NCBI GenBank assembly: GCA_041639705.1
Contig: JBEQBT010000012.1
Span: 1-26,173 of the forward strand
Reading direction: 5' to 3'
DNA length: 26,173 nucleotides
Source: JARDZI01 sp041639705
GTDB lineage: Bacteria; Bacillota; Clostridia; Clostridiales; Caloramatoraceae
A program made the position numbers and the translations under genes. Shown piece after piece: positions 14,815 to 23,039 of the stretch. Under the pieces are notes generated by a model, which was not told where the DNA came from, made no database searches, and worked only from the letters and a program-made list of their open reading frames with translations. Numbering within the stretch: the first letter of the stretch is position 1; the number at the start of each line of letters is the position of its first letter.

Positions 14815-16251
14815 TTATTTTCCCCAATCTTGTCCATTAGACTTAATCAGTTTTGAATACCAGTAGAATGAATCCTTTTTAACTCTTGCTAAATCTAAAA
14901 CTTCATCATCTGTTGTATTGACATAAACTAAACCATATCGCTTAGCCATACCATTACCTGTGCTTAATAAATCTGTAAAGGACCAGGGATTATAAGCAAT
15001 AACATCACATCCATCCATAATTGCCAGACCCACTTGATATATTTGATTACGAAGGAAATCGATTCTTTCAATATCATGAACCTTTCCTTCTTCACTTAAT
15101 GTTTCATGGGCACCATATCCATTTTCAGTAATCATCATTGGTAACTGATAATGATCATGAACATAACGGAGCATATACCTTAGTGCAATAGGATCTATTT
15201 CCCAATCCCAATCAGTAGTCTTAACATATGTGTTTTCTGTTAGCTGATAAATACCTGGATACTTGGGATAAACAAATTTTCCCTTGACCCCTTCCTTATT
15301 TAGTTGCAATTCAACAACTTCGTCATCTGGTTTGCAATCCATAGCCACATTGCTTCTGTAGCAGTTAAGTGCAATAAAGTCTATCTTTGCAGAAGCAATA
15401 AGTTCCATATCTCCAGGGCGTATATCAGGATCAATATCATTCTCTTTCCAGTAGCTTTGAATAAAGCCATTGTATTTTCCAAATACATAAAGATCCAGCC
15501 AGAATTTCTCTGTTAATTCCTCAGCATTCATTGCTGCAATTTGATCCTCTGGCTTACAGCTCTTTGGATAAATTGGAACATATCCGGGCACGGGACCTAT
15601 CTTTCCACCTTCAACCAACTCGTGACATGCAATAACAGCCTTTGTATGTGCCAGGTTCATTATATGGTTAATTCTATATTTGTTCTTATCCCAATTTTCT
15701 ACGCCTCTTGCAATACCCAGCCACTCACCATAACAAATCTGCATATTTTGCTCATTCAATGAAAGCCAGTACTTAACCTTGCTTCCATATTCCTTAAATA
15801 CCACTCTGCAGTAATAATCAAAATCTTCAATTATCTGGCGGTTTGACCATCCACCATATCTCTCCTGAAGGCATAGTGGCAAATCATAATGATATAGTGT
15901 GATAATTGGTGTAATGTTATTTGATAGTAACTCATCTATTAAATTGTGATAGAACTCAATACCCTTTGGGTTTACCTCTCCAGTTCCATCTGGCAATATT
16001 CTTGACCATGAAATTGAAAAACGATATGAGCTAAATCCACATTCAGCCATTAATGCTACGTCTTCCTTATAATGATGATAATGGTCTGCAGCAATGGAGT
16101 TGTCTGCATAGGGCTTCTTTGTTTTACTATTCAAATCAATAATTGCAGAACTTCTTCCATCTTCAGCTACTGCACCTTCTACCTGCCAGGCTGCACTTGA
16201 AGCTCCCCACATAAAATTTTTCGGAAAAACAGGATTATTTTTGTAATACAT
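14815..16251 (-). CDS. 6-phospho-beta-glucosidase, glycoside hydrolase family 1
   Basis: A 478-residue cytoplasmic TIM-barrel hydrolase that cleaves phosphorylated beta-glucosides delivered by the PTS. The N-terminal signature FPKNFMWGASSAAWQVEGA is present. The acid/base Glu167 lies in SLNEQNM, a NEQ variant of the common NEP, and the nucleophile Glu376 lies in ITENGYG. The C-terminal region has MAKRYGLVYVN, the KR...Y pattern that 6-phospho-glycosidases use for the phosphate group. An AAGGGAG site lies before the ATG, and the gene starts one base after the regulator gene's stop. The next gene is EIIBC, supporting the phosphorylated substrate. Confidence 0.93.
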   Translation of the reverse strand: MYYKNNPVFPKNFMWGASSAAWQVEGAVAEDGRSSAIIDLNSKTKKPYADNSIAADHYHHYKEDVALMAECGFSSYRFSISWSRILPDGTGEVNPKGIEFYHNLIDELLSNNITPIITLYHYDLPLCLQERYGGWSNRQIIEDFDYYCRVVFKEYGSKVKYWLSLNEQNMQICYGEWLGIARGVENWDKNKYRINHIMNLAHTKAVIACHELVEGGKIGPVPGYVPIYPKSCKPEDQIAAMNAEELTEKFWLDLYVFGKYNGFIQSYWKENDIDPDIRPGDMELIASAKIDFIALNCYRSNVAMDCKPDDEVVELQLNKEGVKGKFVYPKYPGIYQLTENTYVKTTDWDWEIDPIALRYMLRYVHDHYQLPMMITENGYGAHETLSEEGKVHDIERIDFLRNQIYQVGLAIMDGCDVIAYNPWSFTDLLSTGNGMAKRYGLVYVNTTDDEVLDLARVKKDSFYWYSKLIKSNGQDWGK

Positions 16252-16252
16252 T

Positions 16253-17062
16253 TTATTCTCCCTTCTTTATTGAATGGATATTTCCGTACTTTCTAATATA
16301 GGCACTATATAAAATATCCAGCACATAATTCAAACCATATGTTCCATAAACAGATCGGCCTTCATAAGTTCTGTCGATTGAGCTTAAATGATATACCTTA
16401 TCATAGGGCTGCTTGATTTCTTCTTCACGGTTATAGGTAAACAAAGCTTTATATGCTTCGCAATTAGCTATATAATTCTTTGAGGCCTTTGCGAAGGTTC
16501 CTGTAGCAGATATAGTAATAAGATAATCTCTTTTGTCCAATCTCTTGATCAATGTGTTATCTGTGTAAGCCTCAGAAATTATATGAATAAGTTTATCATG
16601 AAGTATCATAGCTCTTTGAAAATCCTTTACATAGGAAGTTGAGGTTTCTGAAGTTAGGAACACTACATACCTGCTATTGAAAATTCGATCAACTATGATT
16701 TCTATCTCCTGAGTGTTCATTCTTCGGTCCAATTCTTCAATCATACTGTTAATTTCTTCTGTCAGTCGTTCTCTGTATAAATCACGATTTGCATGAAGCA
16801 TATAATAAGAATACTGGTCATCATACTCTTTGAAAACAATTTTTAGATCAAGGAAATTTTCATATCCTATTGCCTGGCAAAATCTTCTCACACTTGATCT
16901 TGAAACAAAACATTCTGCTGCTACATCATAAATATTTAGTTTTGATAATTCATGATAATGTTCTAAAAAGTAGTAAGCTAGTTTATAGTTTGAATCCTCT
17001 TCGTAATTTTCATTGATTATTGAAAAAAGTGAATTTAATAAGCTCAATCGATTAATCTTCAT
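16253..17062 (-). CDS. RpiR/MurR-family transcription regulator of the beta-glucoside operon
   Basis: A 269-residue regulator with an N-terminal helix-turn-helix (about residues 36-70, YDVAAECFVSRSSVRRFCQAIGYENFLDLK) and a C-terminal SIS sugar-phosphate binding domain (about 110-245, including VVFLTSETSTSYVKDFQRAMI and YLITISATGTFAKASKNYI). The SIS domain probably senses the phosphorylated sugar made by the PTS. It is the first gene of the operon it most likely controls, an autoregulated arrangement. AAGGAGG precedes the ATG. An imperfect inverted repeat GTTCCATTTTTTGAAC lies about 75 bases upstream and could be its operator. Whether it represses or activates is unknown. Confidence 0.9.
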   Translation of the reverse strand: MKINRLSLLNSLFSIINENYEEDSNYKLAYYFLEHYHELSKLNIYDVAAECFVSRSSVRRFCQAIGYENFLDLKIVFKEYDDQYSYYMLHANRDLYRERLTEEINSMIEELDRRMNTQEIEIIVDRIFNSRYVVFLTSETSTSYVKDFQRAMILHDKLIHIISEAYTDNTLIKRLDKRDYLITISATGTFAKASKNYIANCEAYKALFTYNREEEIKQPYDKVYHLSSIDRTYEGRSVYGTYGLNYVLDILYSAYIRKYGNIHSIKKGE

Positions 17063-17393
17063 ATTAACCTCCTTGTCGCAATCTTCAAAAGGATTAACTA
17101 CTAAATTAATAATACCAAGCCTGTTTGAGTATTGCGTTCCATTTTTTGAACCCTATCAATATATAAGTGAAAGAAATAAAATAATTTTATTATGAATAAT
17201 ATTAGCTTTTATCTAAATTACTGTAAATATGAAACAACATCCATCTTATTTGTAAATTTCAATGCCACAGTTCAATATATATCAAACTCAAAATACTATT
17301 AAATGACCAGGCACCCTTTTAAATTTTAGCTATAAATTGTTTTTTTCTAGATTCTTAGTCTCTTAACTTTTCCAATAGTGAATATTAAAGACT
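17063..17393. other. Gene-free stretch upstream of the RpiR regulator
   Basis: About 330 AT-rich bases with no credible gene. It holds an inverted repeat (17136-17151), a possible operator for the RpiR gene, and a remnant of the GTGCCAG repeat family (GACCAGGCACCCTTTT near 17304-17320). I could not place a confident -35/-10 pair for the PTS operon. Confidence 0.55.
17136..17151. promoter_or_regulatory. Candidate RpiR operator
   Basis: GTTCCATTTTTTGAAC has arms GTTCCA and TTGAAC, which pair at five of six positions. It lies 74 bases upstream of the regulator's ATG. Position and symmetry are suggestive only; there is no second copy in the window. Confidence 0.3.
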
Positions 17394-17416
17394 AAAAAAA
17401 GAGCCTTTCAGCTCTT
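17394..17416 (-). terminator. Intrinsic terminator of the DUF2935 gene
   Basis: On the minus strand AAGAGC and GCTCTT pair around a six-base loop (TGAAAG) and are followed by a run of T. It lies ten bases after the stop of the DUF2935 gene, a standard rho-independent layout. Confidence 0.8.
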
Positions 17417-17425
17417 ATAGGTAAC

Positions 17426-18343
17426 TTAGATATATGATTTTAGTAATCTTAGATAGTGACTGGCTTCTCTTAAAACATGGTCTCCTAAAAGTGGTAGAAT
17501 TACTGATTTGATTTTGCAGTTTATGATACCCTCTGTACCTTGTCTCTTAAAATTTCTAATATTTTCAGTAGCTTTTATGCTATCTTGAGTAACTGTAGAC
17601 AGTGGAGTTATATTGCTTGTAAGCTCCATAGCCTTTTTAGTTAATATGTCAAACTCATTTCCAAAATTATTTGATGCATTAAATAAATCTACCTCAGTTG
17701 GATCTAAAAAACCTCTAATGAACTTGGAATGCTCTGCCATAATTCTACTCCAGAAGATTTCTTGCTCAACTATATCCTTCTTAATATCTATTACCGTACC
17801 ATTTTGTAATCTTATTATCAATTTCCTGTAAAATAAAGCTTCTCTTAAAATATGATTTATTAAAAGAGGATAATTCAGTGTGAAAATTTTACAGCTCAAA
17901 ACATCATCTAAAAGCTGTTTCTTAAATTGAACTATCATATTAATAGCCTGAATTGCTCTCTGATTAAGCATGAATACTTGGTTGGTTAGCATTGCTATAT
18001 TATGCTGTCCTGTATTTGTTGATAATGACAATTCCAATGAAGTTACTTTCTTGTCAATTGTAATTCCAGTATAATACTCAGTTGCTCTTTCTGCTTGTAA
18101 TGTAAACTCGGTAACTACTTCCCCGGAAGCAAGAACTTCAGGACTAATAACACTATGAGCTAAATTTGCAGCTTCTGAAAGAAGTCCAGTAAATTTATCT
18201 TTAAGCATATCTGCCTGCTCTGCTAATTCTGAATTTTTACTTGTAAATCCTGCCTCTAAGAAAAGGGAGTGCTCTTTCATAATTCTCATAAAGAATAAAT
18301 TGAGTTCCAGTGAAAGACTAATAAACTTTTCTCTTGATAACAT
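17426..18343 (-). CDS. DUF2935 family protein (helical, probable metal-binding)
   Basis: A 305-residue soluble, nearly all-helical protein matching DUF2935, a family common in clostridia and bacilli with no settled function. It consists of two similar halves. Each carries an F(F/W)xRIMxEHSxFxxxF-like helix: FFMRIMKEHSLFLEAGF near residues 17-33 and FWSRIMAEHSKFIRGFL near 198-214. Each half also has an HILREA(L/S)xYxRL helix: NHILREALFYRKLI and DHVLREASHYLRLL. The repeated Glu, His and Arg/Glu positions suggest two ferritin-like four-helix bundles that could bind metal. This is inference from the pattern. The ribosome site GAGGAG is clear, it is preceded by a 129-base gap, and it has its own terminator, so it is probably transcribed alone. 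Confidence 0.85.
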   Translation of the reverse strand: MLSREKFISLSLELNLFFMRIMKEHSLFLEAGFTSKNSELAEQADMLKDKFTGLLSEAANLAHSVISPEVLASGEVVTEFTLQAERATEYYTGITIDKKVTSLELSLSTNTGQHNIAMLTNQVFMLNQRAIQAINMIVQFKKQLLDDVLSCKIFTLNYPLLINHILREALFYRKLIIRLQNGTVIDIKKDIVEQEIFWSRIMAEHSKFIRGFLDPTEVDLFNASNNFGNEFDILTKKAMELTSNITPLSTVTQDSIKATENIRNFKRQGTEGIINCKIKSVILPLLGDHVLREASHYLRLLKSYI

Positions 18344-18472
18344 TTTATACTCCTCAATAAAATACTATATAACTCAATCTATATTATTCTATAAGCTTAG
18401 AGAATGTGATATATAAGTGAATTTTATATGAACAATATATGGTACTTTTGTCAGATGTATCCCTAGGGATTA

Positions 18473-19009
18473 TTACTTATTAAAAACTATGGAAACTAGT
18501 TCCTTGAATTCATGATATGCTTCATATTGGGACAAGCTTTTTAAGGCTTCAACCATTCCCTCATAATACCACTTATGTTCATTCTTATTTTTCTCGTTGA
18601 ATCTTTCCCAGAGCTCATCTCCGATTCTCAAATAATCTCTATTCATAGCCCTAATATTTGAAAGCTTGTCTCCAAGGGTTACAATTTTTACATCCTGGTC
18701 TTTTTCAGTTTTCAAATGCTCTATTGTATGCTGCTTTCTTTCCTTCCAGGTTTTTGATTTGTCTTCACTTTCTATCTCAACTAACTCTGCTACCCTCTTC
18801 CCAAATTTTTCTTCTATTGTTTCAATTGATACTTTTGTATCCTCAACAGTGTCATGAAGAATTGCAGCTGCAATAAGATTTTCATCATATTTTATTTGAG
18901 AGACGATAATCCCTGCTTCAAGTGGATGTAAAATATAAAGTGTATTACTGCCTTTTCTAGTCTGGTTACTATGAGCATTTGTTGCAAATATAATGGCTTC
19001 ATTAATCAT
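18473..19009 (-). CDS. Small HD-domain hydrolase resembling (p)ppGpp hydrolases
   Basis: A 178-residue stand-alone HD-domain protein similar to the hydrolase half of RelA/SpoT and to MESH1-type small alarmone hydrolases. Motifs in order are AHSNQTRKGSNTLYILHPLEAG (about 12-33, with His28), ILHDTVEDT (50-58, the HD pair His52-Asp53 and the following Glu-Asp) and LGDKLSNIRAM (112-122, the distal Asp of the metal site). These are the positions that bind manganese in alarmone hydrolases. There is no synthetase domain. Removal of the 3'-pyrophosphate of (p)ppGpp is plausible, but other nucleotide phosphohydrolases share the pattern. GGAGGTG precedes the ATG. It is divergent from the gamma-glutamyltransferase gene. 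Confidence 0.85.
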   Translation of the reverse strand: MINEAIIFATNAHSNQTRKGSNTLYILHPLEAGIIVSQIKYDENLIAAAILHDTVEDTKVSIETIEEKFGKRVAELVEIESEDKSKTWKERKQHTIEHLKTEKDQDVKIVTLGDKLSNIRAMNRDYLRIGDELWERFNEKNKNEHKWYYEGMVEALKSLSQYEAYHEFKELVSIVFNK

Positions 19010-19059
19010 CTATGGCACCTCCAATTACTTTGAATTTTAAATTTCTCCTAATTGTTTTA

Positions 19060-19083
19060 AGGCACCCTTTTTCTAAAGTGCCA
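19060..19083. repeat. Remnant of the GTGCCAG repeat family
   Basis: GGCACCCTTTTTCTAAAGTGCC forms short GGCA/TGCC and CCTTT/AAAG-like arms. It looks like the two outer ends of the repeat with the middle lost. It lies in the divergent promoter gap between the HD gene and the gamma-glutamyltransferase gene. Confidence 0.45.
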
Positions 19084-19104
19084 GTGAAACCTATGAAAAG
19101 TATA

Positions 19105-19113
19105 TGATATAAT
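19105..19113 (+). promoter_or_regulatory. Extended -10 promoter of the gamma-glutamyltransferase gene
   Basis: TGATATAAT is a perfect extended -10 (TGnTATAAT) about 55 bases before the ATG. There is no good -35, as is usual for extended -10 promoters. A second TATAAT at about 19145 is too close to the ribosome site to be preferred. Confidence 0.45.
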
Positions 19114-19168
19114 AATTACATTATATACTTATTATAGATTTTTTATAATGAAGTAGGGAGGTTAAAGT

Positions 19169-20776
19169 ATGAAATTCAATCCTTCTGTTTATAGTTATCA
19201 GTCCCGCAGAAATGTGGTTTACGCAAAAAAAGGTATGGTTGCTACAGGACAGCCCATGGCGGCACAAGCAGGTCTTGAAATTTTAAGATTAGGTGGGAAT
19301 GCTGTTGATGCTGCTATAGCCACAGCTGCATGTTTAACAGTTGTTGAACCGACCTCAAATGGAATAGGGGGAGATTCATTTGCACTGGTATGGTTCAAAG
19401 ATGAGCTTTATGGAATGAACAGCAGTGGTAAAGCTCCAAAATCCATATCCGTGGAAAACTTGAAGGAGAGAGGAATTACAGAGATACCAAAACATGGCTG
19501 GATTCCTGTTACAGTACCGGGTGCCCCAGGAGGATGGGCTGCATTATTTAAAAAATTTGGGAAGCTGCCACTAACTGAAGTCCTTAAACCTGCAATAAGA
19601 TACGCTGAAGAAGGATTTGCAGTTACTCCAAGTCTAGGCAGAGCATGGGCAAATGCATACAAACACTATAAAGGCAAATTAAAGGAAGAACAATTTGAAA
19701 ATTGGTTTACAACCTTCGCCCCAAAGGGAAGAGCTCCAAAGATAGGTGAGATGTGGAATTCTAAAGACCATGCTAGAACTCTCAAGCTTATTGCTGAGAC
19801 AAAAGCTGAAGCCTTTTACAGAGGAGAATTAGCAGAGAAAATTGATGAATTTTCAAGAAAATACAATGGCTATTTAAGAAAAGAGGATTTGCAGGAGTTT
19901 GAGACTGAGTGGGTTAAACCTATCAGCACAAATTATAGAGGATTTAATGTATGGGAAATACCTCCAAATGGGCATGGTATTGTTACTCTTATGGCTCTAA
20001 ACATATTGAAGGGCTTTGAATTTACTGGCAGAGACAGTGTAGATACTCTTCATAAACAAATTGAAGCTATCAAGCTTGCATTTGCAGATGGGCAGAAGTA
20101 TGTTGCTGATCCAAAATTTATGTCTGTAACAGTTAAACAAATGCTCTCCGATGAGTATGCAGCAAAAAGAAGATCTTTAATAAATGATGAAGCATTAATG
20201 CCAACTCCTGGAGATCCTACAACAGGTGGCACTGTATACCTTGCCACTGCAGATGAGGAAGGAAATATGGTTTCAATGATACAGTCAAACTATATGGGTT
20301 TTGGTTCAGGACTTGTAGTACCAGGCACTGGAATTTCACTACATAATAGAGGACACAACTTTACATTAGAAAAAGGCCATGATAACATACTAGCTCCGGG
20401 AAAGAAGCCATATCATACTATTATACCCGGGTTCTTGACAAAGGACGGTAGAGCAATAGGTCCTTTCGGAGTTATGGGAGGATTCATGCAGCCTCAAGGT
20501 CACTTGATGGTTGTTATGAACACAATCGATTTTCATATGAATCCACAGGATACTCTGGATGCTTATCGCTGGCAATGGGTAGGGGGAAAGACAATACAAG
20601 TAGAGCCTGGCTTCCCTAATTCATTAGCACTGCAGTTAGCAGCCAGAGGTCATGATATATTGCCGCTACTTGAGCCTACGCCTATGGGTCGTGGAGAAAT
20701 CATATGGAGAGATGAGGAAGGGGTTCTTTGTGGAGGAACAGAGCCAAGAACCGATGGAACAATCGCAGCCTGGTAA
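19169..20776 (+). CDS. ggt: Gamma-glutamyltransferase family protein (YwrD-like)
   Basis: A 535-residue N-terminal nucleophile hydrolase precursor that should cut itself before Thr355 (in GDPTTGGTVYLATAD) into large and small subunits and then cleave or transfer gamma-glutamyl groups, for example from glutathione. Early landmarks are GMVATGQPMAAQAGLEILRLGGNAVDAAIA and VVEPTSNGIGGDSFAL. After the cleavage site come SMIQSNYMGFGSGLVVPGTGISLHNRG and GPFGVMGGFMQPQGHL. No signal peptide is present, unlike secreted GGTs, so it is probably cytoplasmic like the YwrD group, whose activity is less well defined. GGGAGG precedes the ATG by seven bases. It stands alone, with the divergent HD gene on one side. 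Confidence 0.92.
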   Translation: MKFNPSVYSYQSRRNVVYAKKGMVATGQPMAAQAGLEILRLGGNAVDAAIATAACLTVVEPTSNGIGGDSFALVWFKDELYGMNSSGKAPKSISVENLKERGITEIPKHGWIPVTVPGAPGGWAALFKKFGKLPLTEVLKPAIRYAEEGFAVTPSLGRAWANAYKHYKGKLKEEQFENWFTTFAPKGRAPKIGEMWNSKDHARTLKLIAETKAEAFYRGELAEKIDEFSRKYNGYLRKEDLQEFETEWVKPISTNYRGFNVWEIPPNGHGIVTLMALNILKGFEFTGRDSVDTLHKQIEAIKLAFADGQKYVADPKFMSVTVKQMLSDEYAAKRRSLINDEALMPTPGDPTTGGTVYLATADEEGNMVSMIQSNYMGFGSGLVVPGTGISLHNRGHNFTLEKGHDNILAPGKKPYHTIIPGFLTKDGRAIGPFGVMGGFMQPQGHLMVVMNTIDFHMNPQDTLDAYRWQWVGGKTIQVEPGFPNSLALQLAARGHDILPLLEPTPMGRGEIIWRDEEGVLCGGTEPRTDGTIAAW

Positions 20777-21065
20777 TTTATATTCACTTTCTACCTAACT
20801 AGTTCAATTTCACTATTACTAATGATACATTGACAAAACAAAAACAAATCAGAGGGTATATTTTCATATATTGGTACACAATAACATTTAGTTAAAGTTA
20901 TATCAATAAATAATAAACCATACCAGTGTAATGTAATTTAGGATAATTAAAAAATAAACCATACCAGTGTATATCAGTGCCTCCCGAGCCATTTGCTGCA
21001 GGAATTTTACCTATATACCTACCTTTTTATGTTGTAAATTTTCGTGGTAAAATTTGATAATATTT
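20777..21065. other. Gap after the gamma-glutamyltransferase gene with a short direct repeat
   Basis: No gene or clear terminator is seen. A 19-base sequence, AATAAACCATACCAGTGTA, occurs twice in the same orientation at 20912-20930 and 20953-20971. The segment CAGTGCCTCCCGAGCC just after it is locally GC-rich but does not fold into a known riboswitch that I can recognise. Confidence 0.5.
20912..20971 (+). repeat. 19-bp direct repeat pair
   Basis: Two exact copies of AATAAACCATACCAGTGTA are 41 bases apart from start to start, in a gap upstream of the LysM/FMN-binding gene. Exact identity in neutral DNA suggests a recent duplication or paired protein-binding sites. Confidence 0.6.
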
Positions 21066-21094
21066 TTGTAAAATAGTTGAACTATAGGTACAAT
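21066..21094 (+). promoter_or_regulatory. Promoter of the LysM/FMN-binding gene
   Basis: TTGTAA (21066-21071) and TACAAT (21089-21094) are separated by 17 bases. This leaves a leader of roughly 85 bases before the TTG start, in which GTTAAT/ATTAAC arms at 21098-21114 could form a weak hairpin. Confidence 0.5.
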
Positions 21095-21187
21095 TATGTT
21101 AATATTTTATTAACAAACTAATTTCCGTCAATTTCGTTTAAAAATTAGACAGGGAATATAGTTAATAAAATATGGGAGGTTGTTAGT

Positions 21188-22225
21188 TTGAAAAGAATTA
21201 TTGCCAAGACATTAGTTCTATCTCTTATGCTATCATTTGCGATAGTATATTCACCTACAGCATTAAAAGTTGATGTTGTTTCAGCAGCTACTACTGCACC
21301 AACTACAACTACTACTCCGACAAAAACCACACCAGCACCTACAATAACAGACGGAAGTAAGGTATATGTTGTTGTAAGTGGAGACAAAATGTGGAAAATT
21401 GCACAAAAGTACAATCTTACTTTAGATCAACTTAAATCACTTAATCCTCAGATTAAAAATGCAAACATTATATACCTAGGCCAAAAGATCATCATTGGTA
21501 AAGTCGAAGCAACTCCTACAACTCCTTCAGTTCCAGGAGTTAGCACTACAGGAGGTACCCTAAAGGTTTGGCAAGGCCAAGGACAAACTGTATCATTCCG
21601 TAATGGTCCTGGAAAGGATGCCAATGGTGTACCAGTTTATAGCTTCAATATTGTTATGGCTGATGCTACCTTTGATGCTGAAGGTAGAATACTTACATCT
21701 TATTTAGACGCTTATGAAATTTCCACACCAAATTATGATGGTGCATCAATGCCTCATTTCTCAGGATGGCCTGGTAAAGAAGGATACAATATATCATCAC
21801 ATGCTGCAGAAGGCCAGGAAGCTAAGGTAACTGGCGTATCAGTAAATACACCAGAATCAGCAGCTGCTGAAGTTAATGGATGGCAAACCAAACGTCAGCG
21901 AGGCGATGCTTATGGTATGAATCCAGCTAATGAATGGTATAAGCAAATGAACTTCTATCAGAAATTCTTTGTTGGCAAAACTGTAGCTGAATTAGAGGCA
22001 TGGGTTGCTAAAAATACATCAGCTAACGGACGTCCAATAAAAGCAACTACAACTAAGCAAGAGGATTTGGACAAATTAGCTAAATTAACAGCAGCAGAAA
22101 AAGCTCAACTTGCAGATGTTGTTTCCGGAGCAACAATGTCACTTAGAGATCCTCATGGAGACTTTATAGGTGCTCTTGTAAATGCTTATAAAAATCGTAT
22201 TGAAGTAACTTTACCAGTAAAGTAA
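21188..22225 (+). CDS. Secreted LysM protein with an FMN-binding (ApbE-flavinylation-like) domain
   Basis: A 345-residue exported protein. Residues 1-33 form a signal peptide ending near VSAA. A Thr/Pro-rich linker (34-54) and a LysM domain (about 59-103, VYVVVSGDKMWKIAQKYNLTL...YLGQKIII) follow, which should hold it to peptidoglycan. After a second short linker comes a domain of about 220 residues. Its C-terminus reads DVVSGATMS (310-318), the pattern to which ApbE enzymes attach FMN on the threonine, here Thr316. The segments YDGASMPHFSGWPG and AYGMNPANEWYKQMNFYQ belong to this extracellular FMN_bind-like family in clostridia. The start is TTG with GGGAGG upstream. No ApbE or membrane electron-transfer gene lies nearby. 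The domain reading is good; covalent flavin and an electron-transfer role are inferred. Confidence 0.85.
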   Translation: MKRIIAKTLVLSLMLSFAIVYSPTALKVDVVSAATTAPTTTTTPTKTTPAPTITDGSKVYVVVSGDKMWKIAQKYNLTLDQLKSLNPQIKNANIIYLGQKIIIGKVEATPTTPSVPGVSTTGGTLKVWQGQGQTVSFRNGPGKDANGVPVYSFNIVMADATFDAEGRILTSYLDAYEISTPNYDGASMPHFSGWPGKEGYNISSHAAEGQEAKVTGVSVNTPESAAAEVNGWQTKRQRGDAYGMNPANEWYKQMNFYQKFFVGKTVAELEAWVAKNTSANGRPIKATTTKQEDLDKLAKLTAAEKAQLADVVSGATMSLRDPHGDFIGALVNAYKNRIEVTLPVK

Positions 22226-22270
22226 TAAGTGTAAGCTTAGTGCTAAATACAGCATTTTAGAACTTATCTA

Positions 22271-22320
22271 AAAAAGTCCTCTGCTATTATATTTATAATG
22301 CAGAGGACTTTTTACTTTAT
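22271..22320 (+). terminator. Intrinsic terminator of the LysM/FMN-binding gene
   Basis: AAAAAGTCCTCTGC (22271-22284) pairs perfectly with GCAGAGGACTTTTT (22300-22313), and TATTATA/TATAAT can extend the stem inwards. A T-rich tail follows. It is about 45 bases after the stop codon and may also serve the convergent UPF0303 gene. Confidence 0.9.
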
Positions 22321-22363
22321 TTTTTAAAAGCCATAATTTGTTTTAACCCATAGTATGCAAAAT

Positions 22364-22834
22364 TTATAGCTTCAAAAATTCCATTATTGATTCCACAACC
22401 ATCCTGTGATCATCAGCTTGGGTAAGTCCTGATACTGTAATAGTTCCAACAACTCCAACTCCCTTTATTATTAGCGGAAAGGCTCCTCCATAGGGAGCAT
22501 AATCCTGTGAGCTTAGATTATATTTACTTTCAATTGTTGTGTTCAGGTGCTTCAATCGAGTTCCAACATATAAGGAACTCCTATTAAATCGGTTAACCAC
22601 CCTATTCTTTCTAATAATCCATTGATCATTGTCTGGTGAGGTTCCTTCAAGTGAGTAATGGAATAATTGATGGCCATTTCTAGTTATATCTATAGTAATA
22701 ACATTATTTCCAGCCTTTGCTCTACTAACTATTAGCATCCCTAAATTTAATGCATCCTCATTGGTAAACCTTTCAAATTGTAGGATTTTCTCCTGCCTAA
22801 TTATTTCATTCATAAGTTCCTCATTATTATCCAT
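22364..22834 (-). CDS. UPF0303 / HbpS-like (heme-degrading-domain) family protein
   Basis: A 156-residue soluble protein matching the UPF0303 family, related to the HbpS/GlcG fold and sometimes labelled heme-degrading domain protein. Landmarks are FTNEDALNLGMLIVSRA, GTSPDNDQWIIRKNRVVNRFNRSSLYVG, DYAPYGGAFPLIIKGVGVVGTITVSGL and the terminal DDHRMVVESI. I choose the ATG at 22834 (MDNNEEL), which has GAGGAGG six bases before it. Two ATGs up to five codons earlier lie in or before that site. It appears to be a single-gene unit. Heme binding or degradation has not been shown for this subfamily as far as I know, so the function is left open. Confidence 0.85.
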   Translation of the reverse strand: MDNNEELMNEIIRQEKILQFERFTNEDALNLGMLIVSRAKAGNNVITIDITRNGHQLFHYSLEGTSPDNDQWIIRKNRVVNRFNRSSLYVGTRLKHLNTTIESKYNLSSQDYAPYGGAFPLIIKGVGVVGTITVSGLTQADDHRMVVESIMEFLKL

Positions 22835-22972
22835 ATTCATCCTCCTCAATTTATTAATATTTCACTATTTTTATTGATAAATACTTTTAATTTCTATTGA
22901 AGTAATGGAATACTAATCATAAAATAGTATTAACCAATAACTATCAATAATATATGATAGAAAGCTTTAACT

Positions 22973-23029
22973 ATATTTTTCGCATAAATGATTCTACATT
23001 GACAGGCTGTACATTTATGCGAAAAATAT
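22973..23029. repeat. 18-bp perfect inverted repeat (not a terminator)
   Basis: ATATTTTTCGCATAAATG (22973-22990) and its exact complement (23012-23029) flank 21 bases. The T run lies before, not after, the GC-containing core in both directions, so it is not an intrinsic terminator. It could be a regulator site, a small mobile palindrome or an RNA hairpin. Confidence 0.65.
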
Positions 23030-23039
23030 TCATTGATTC

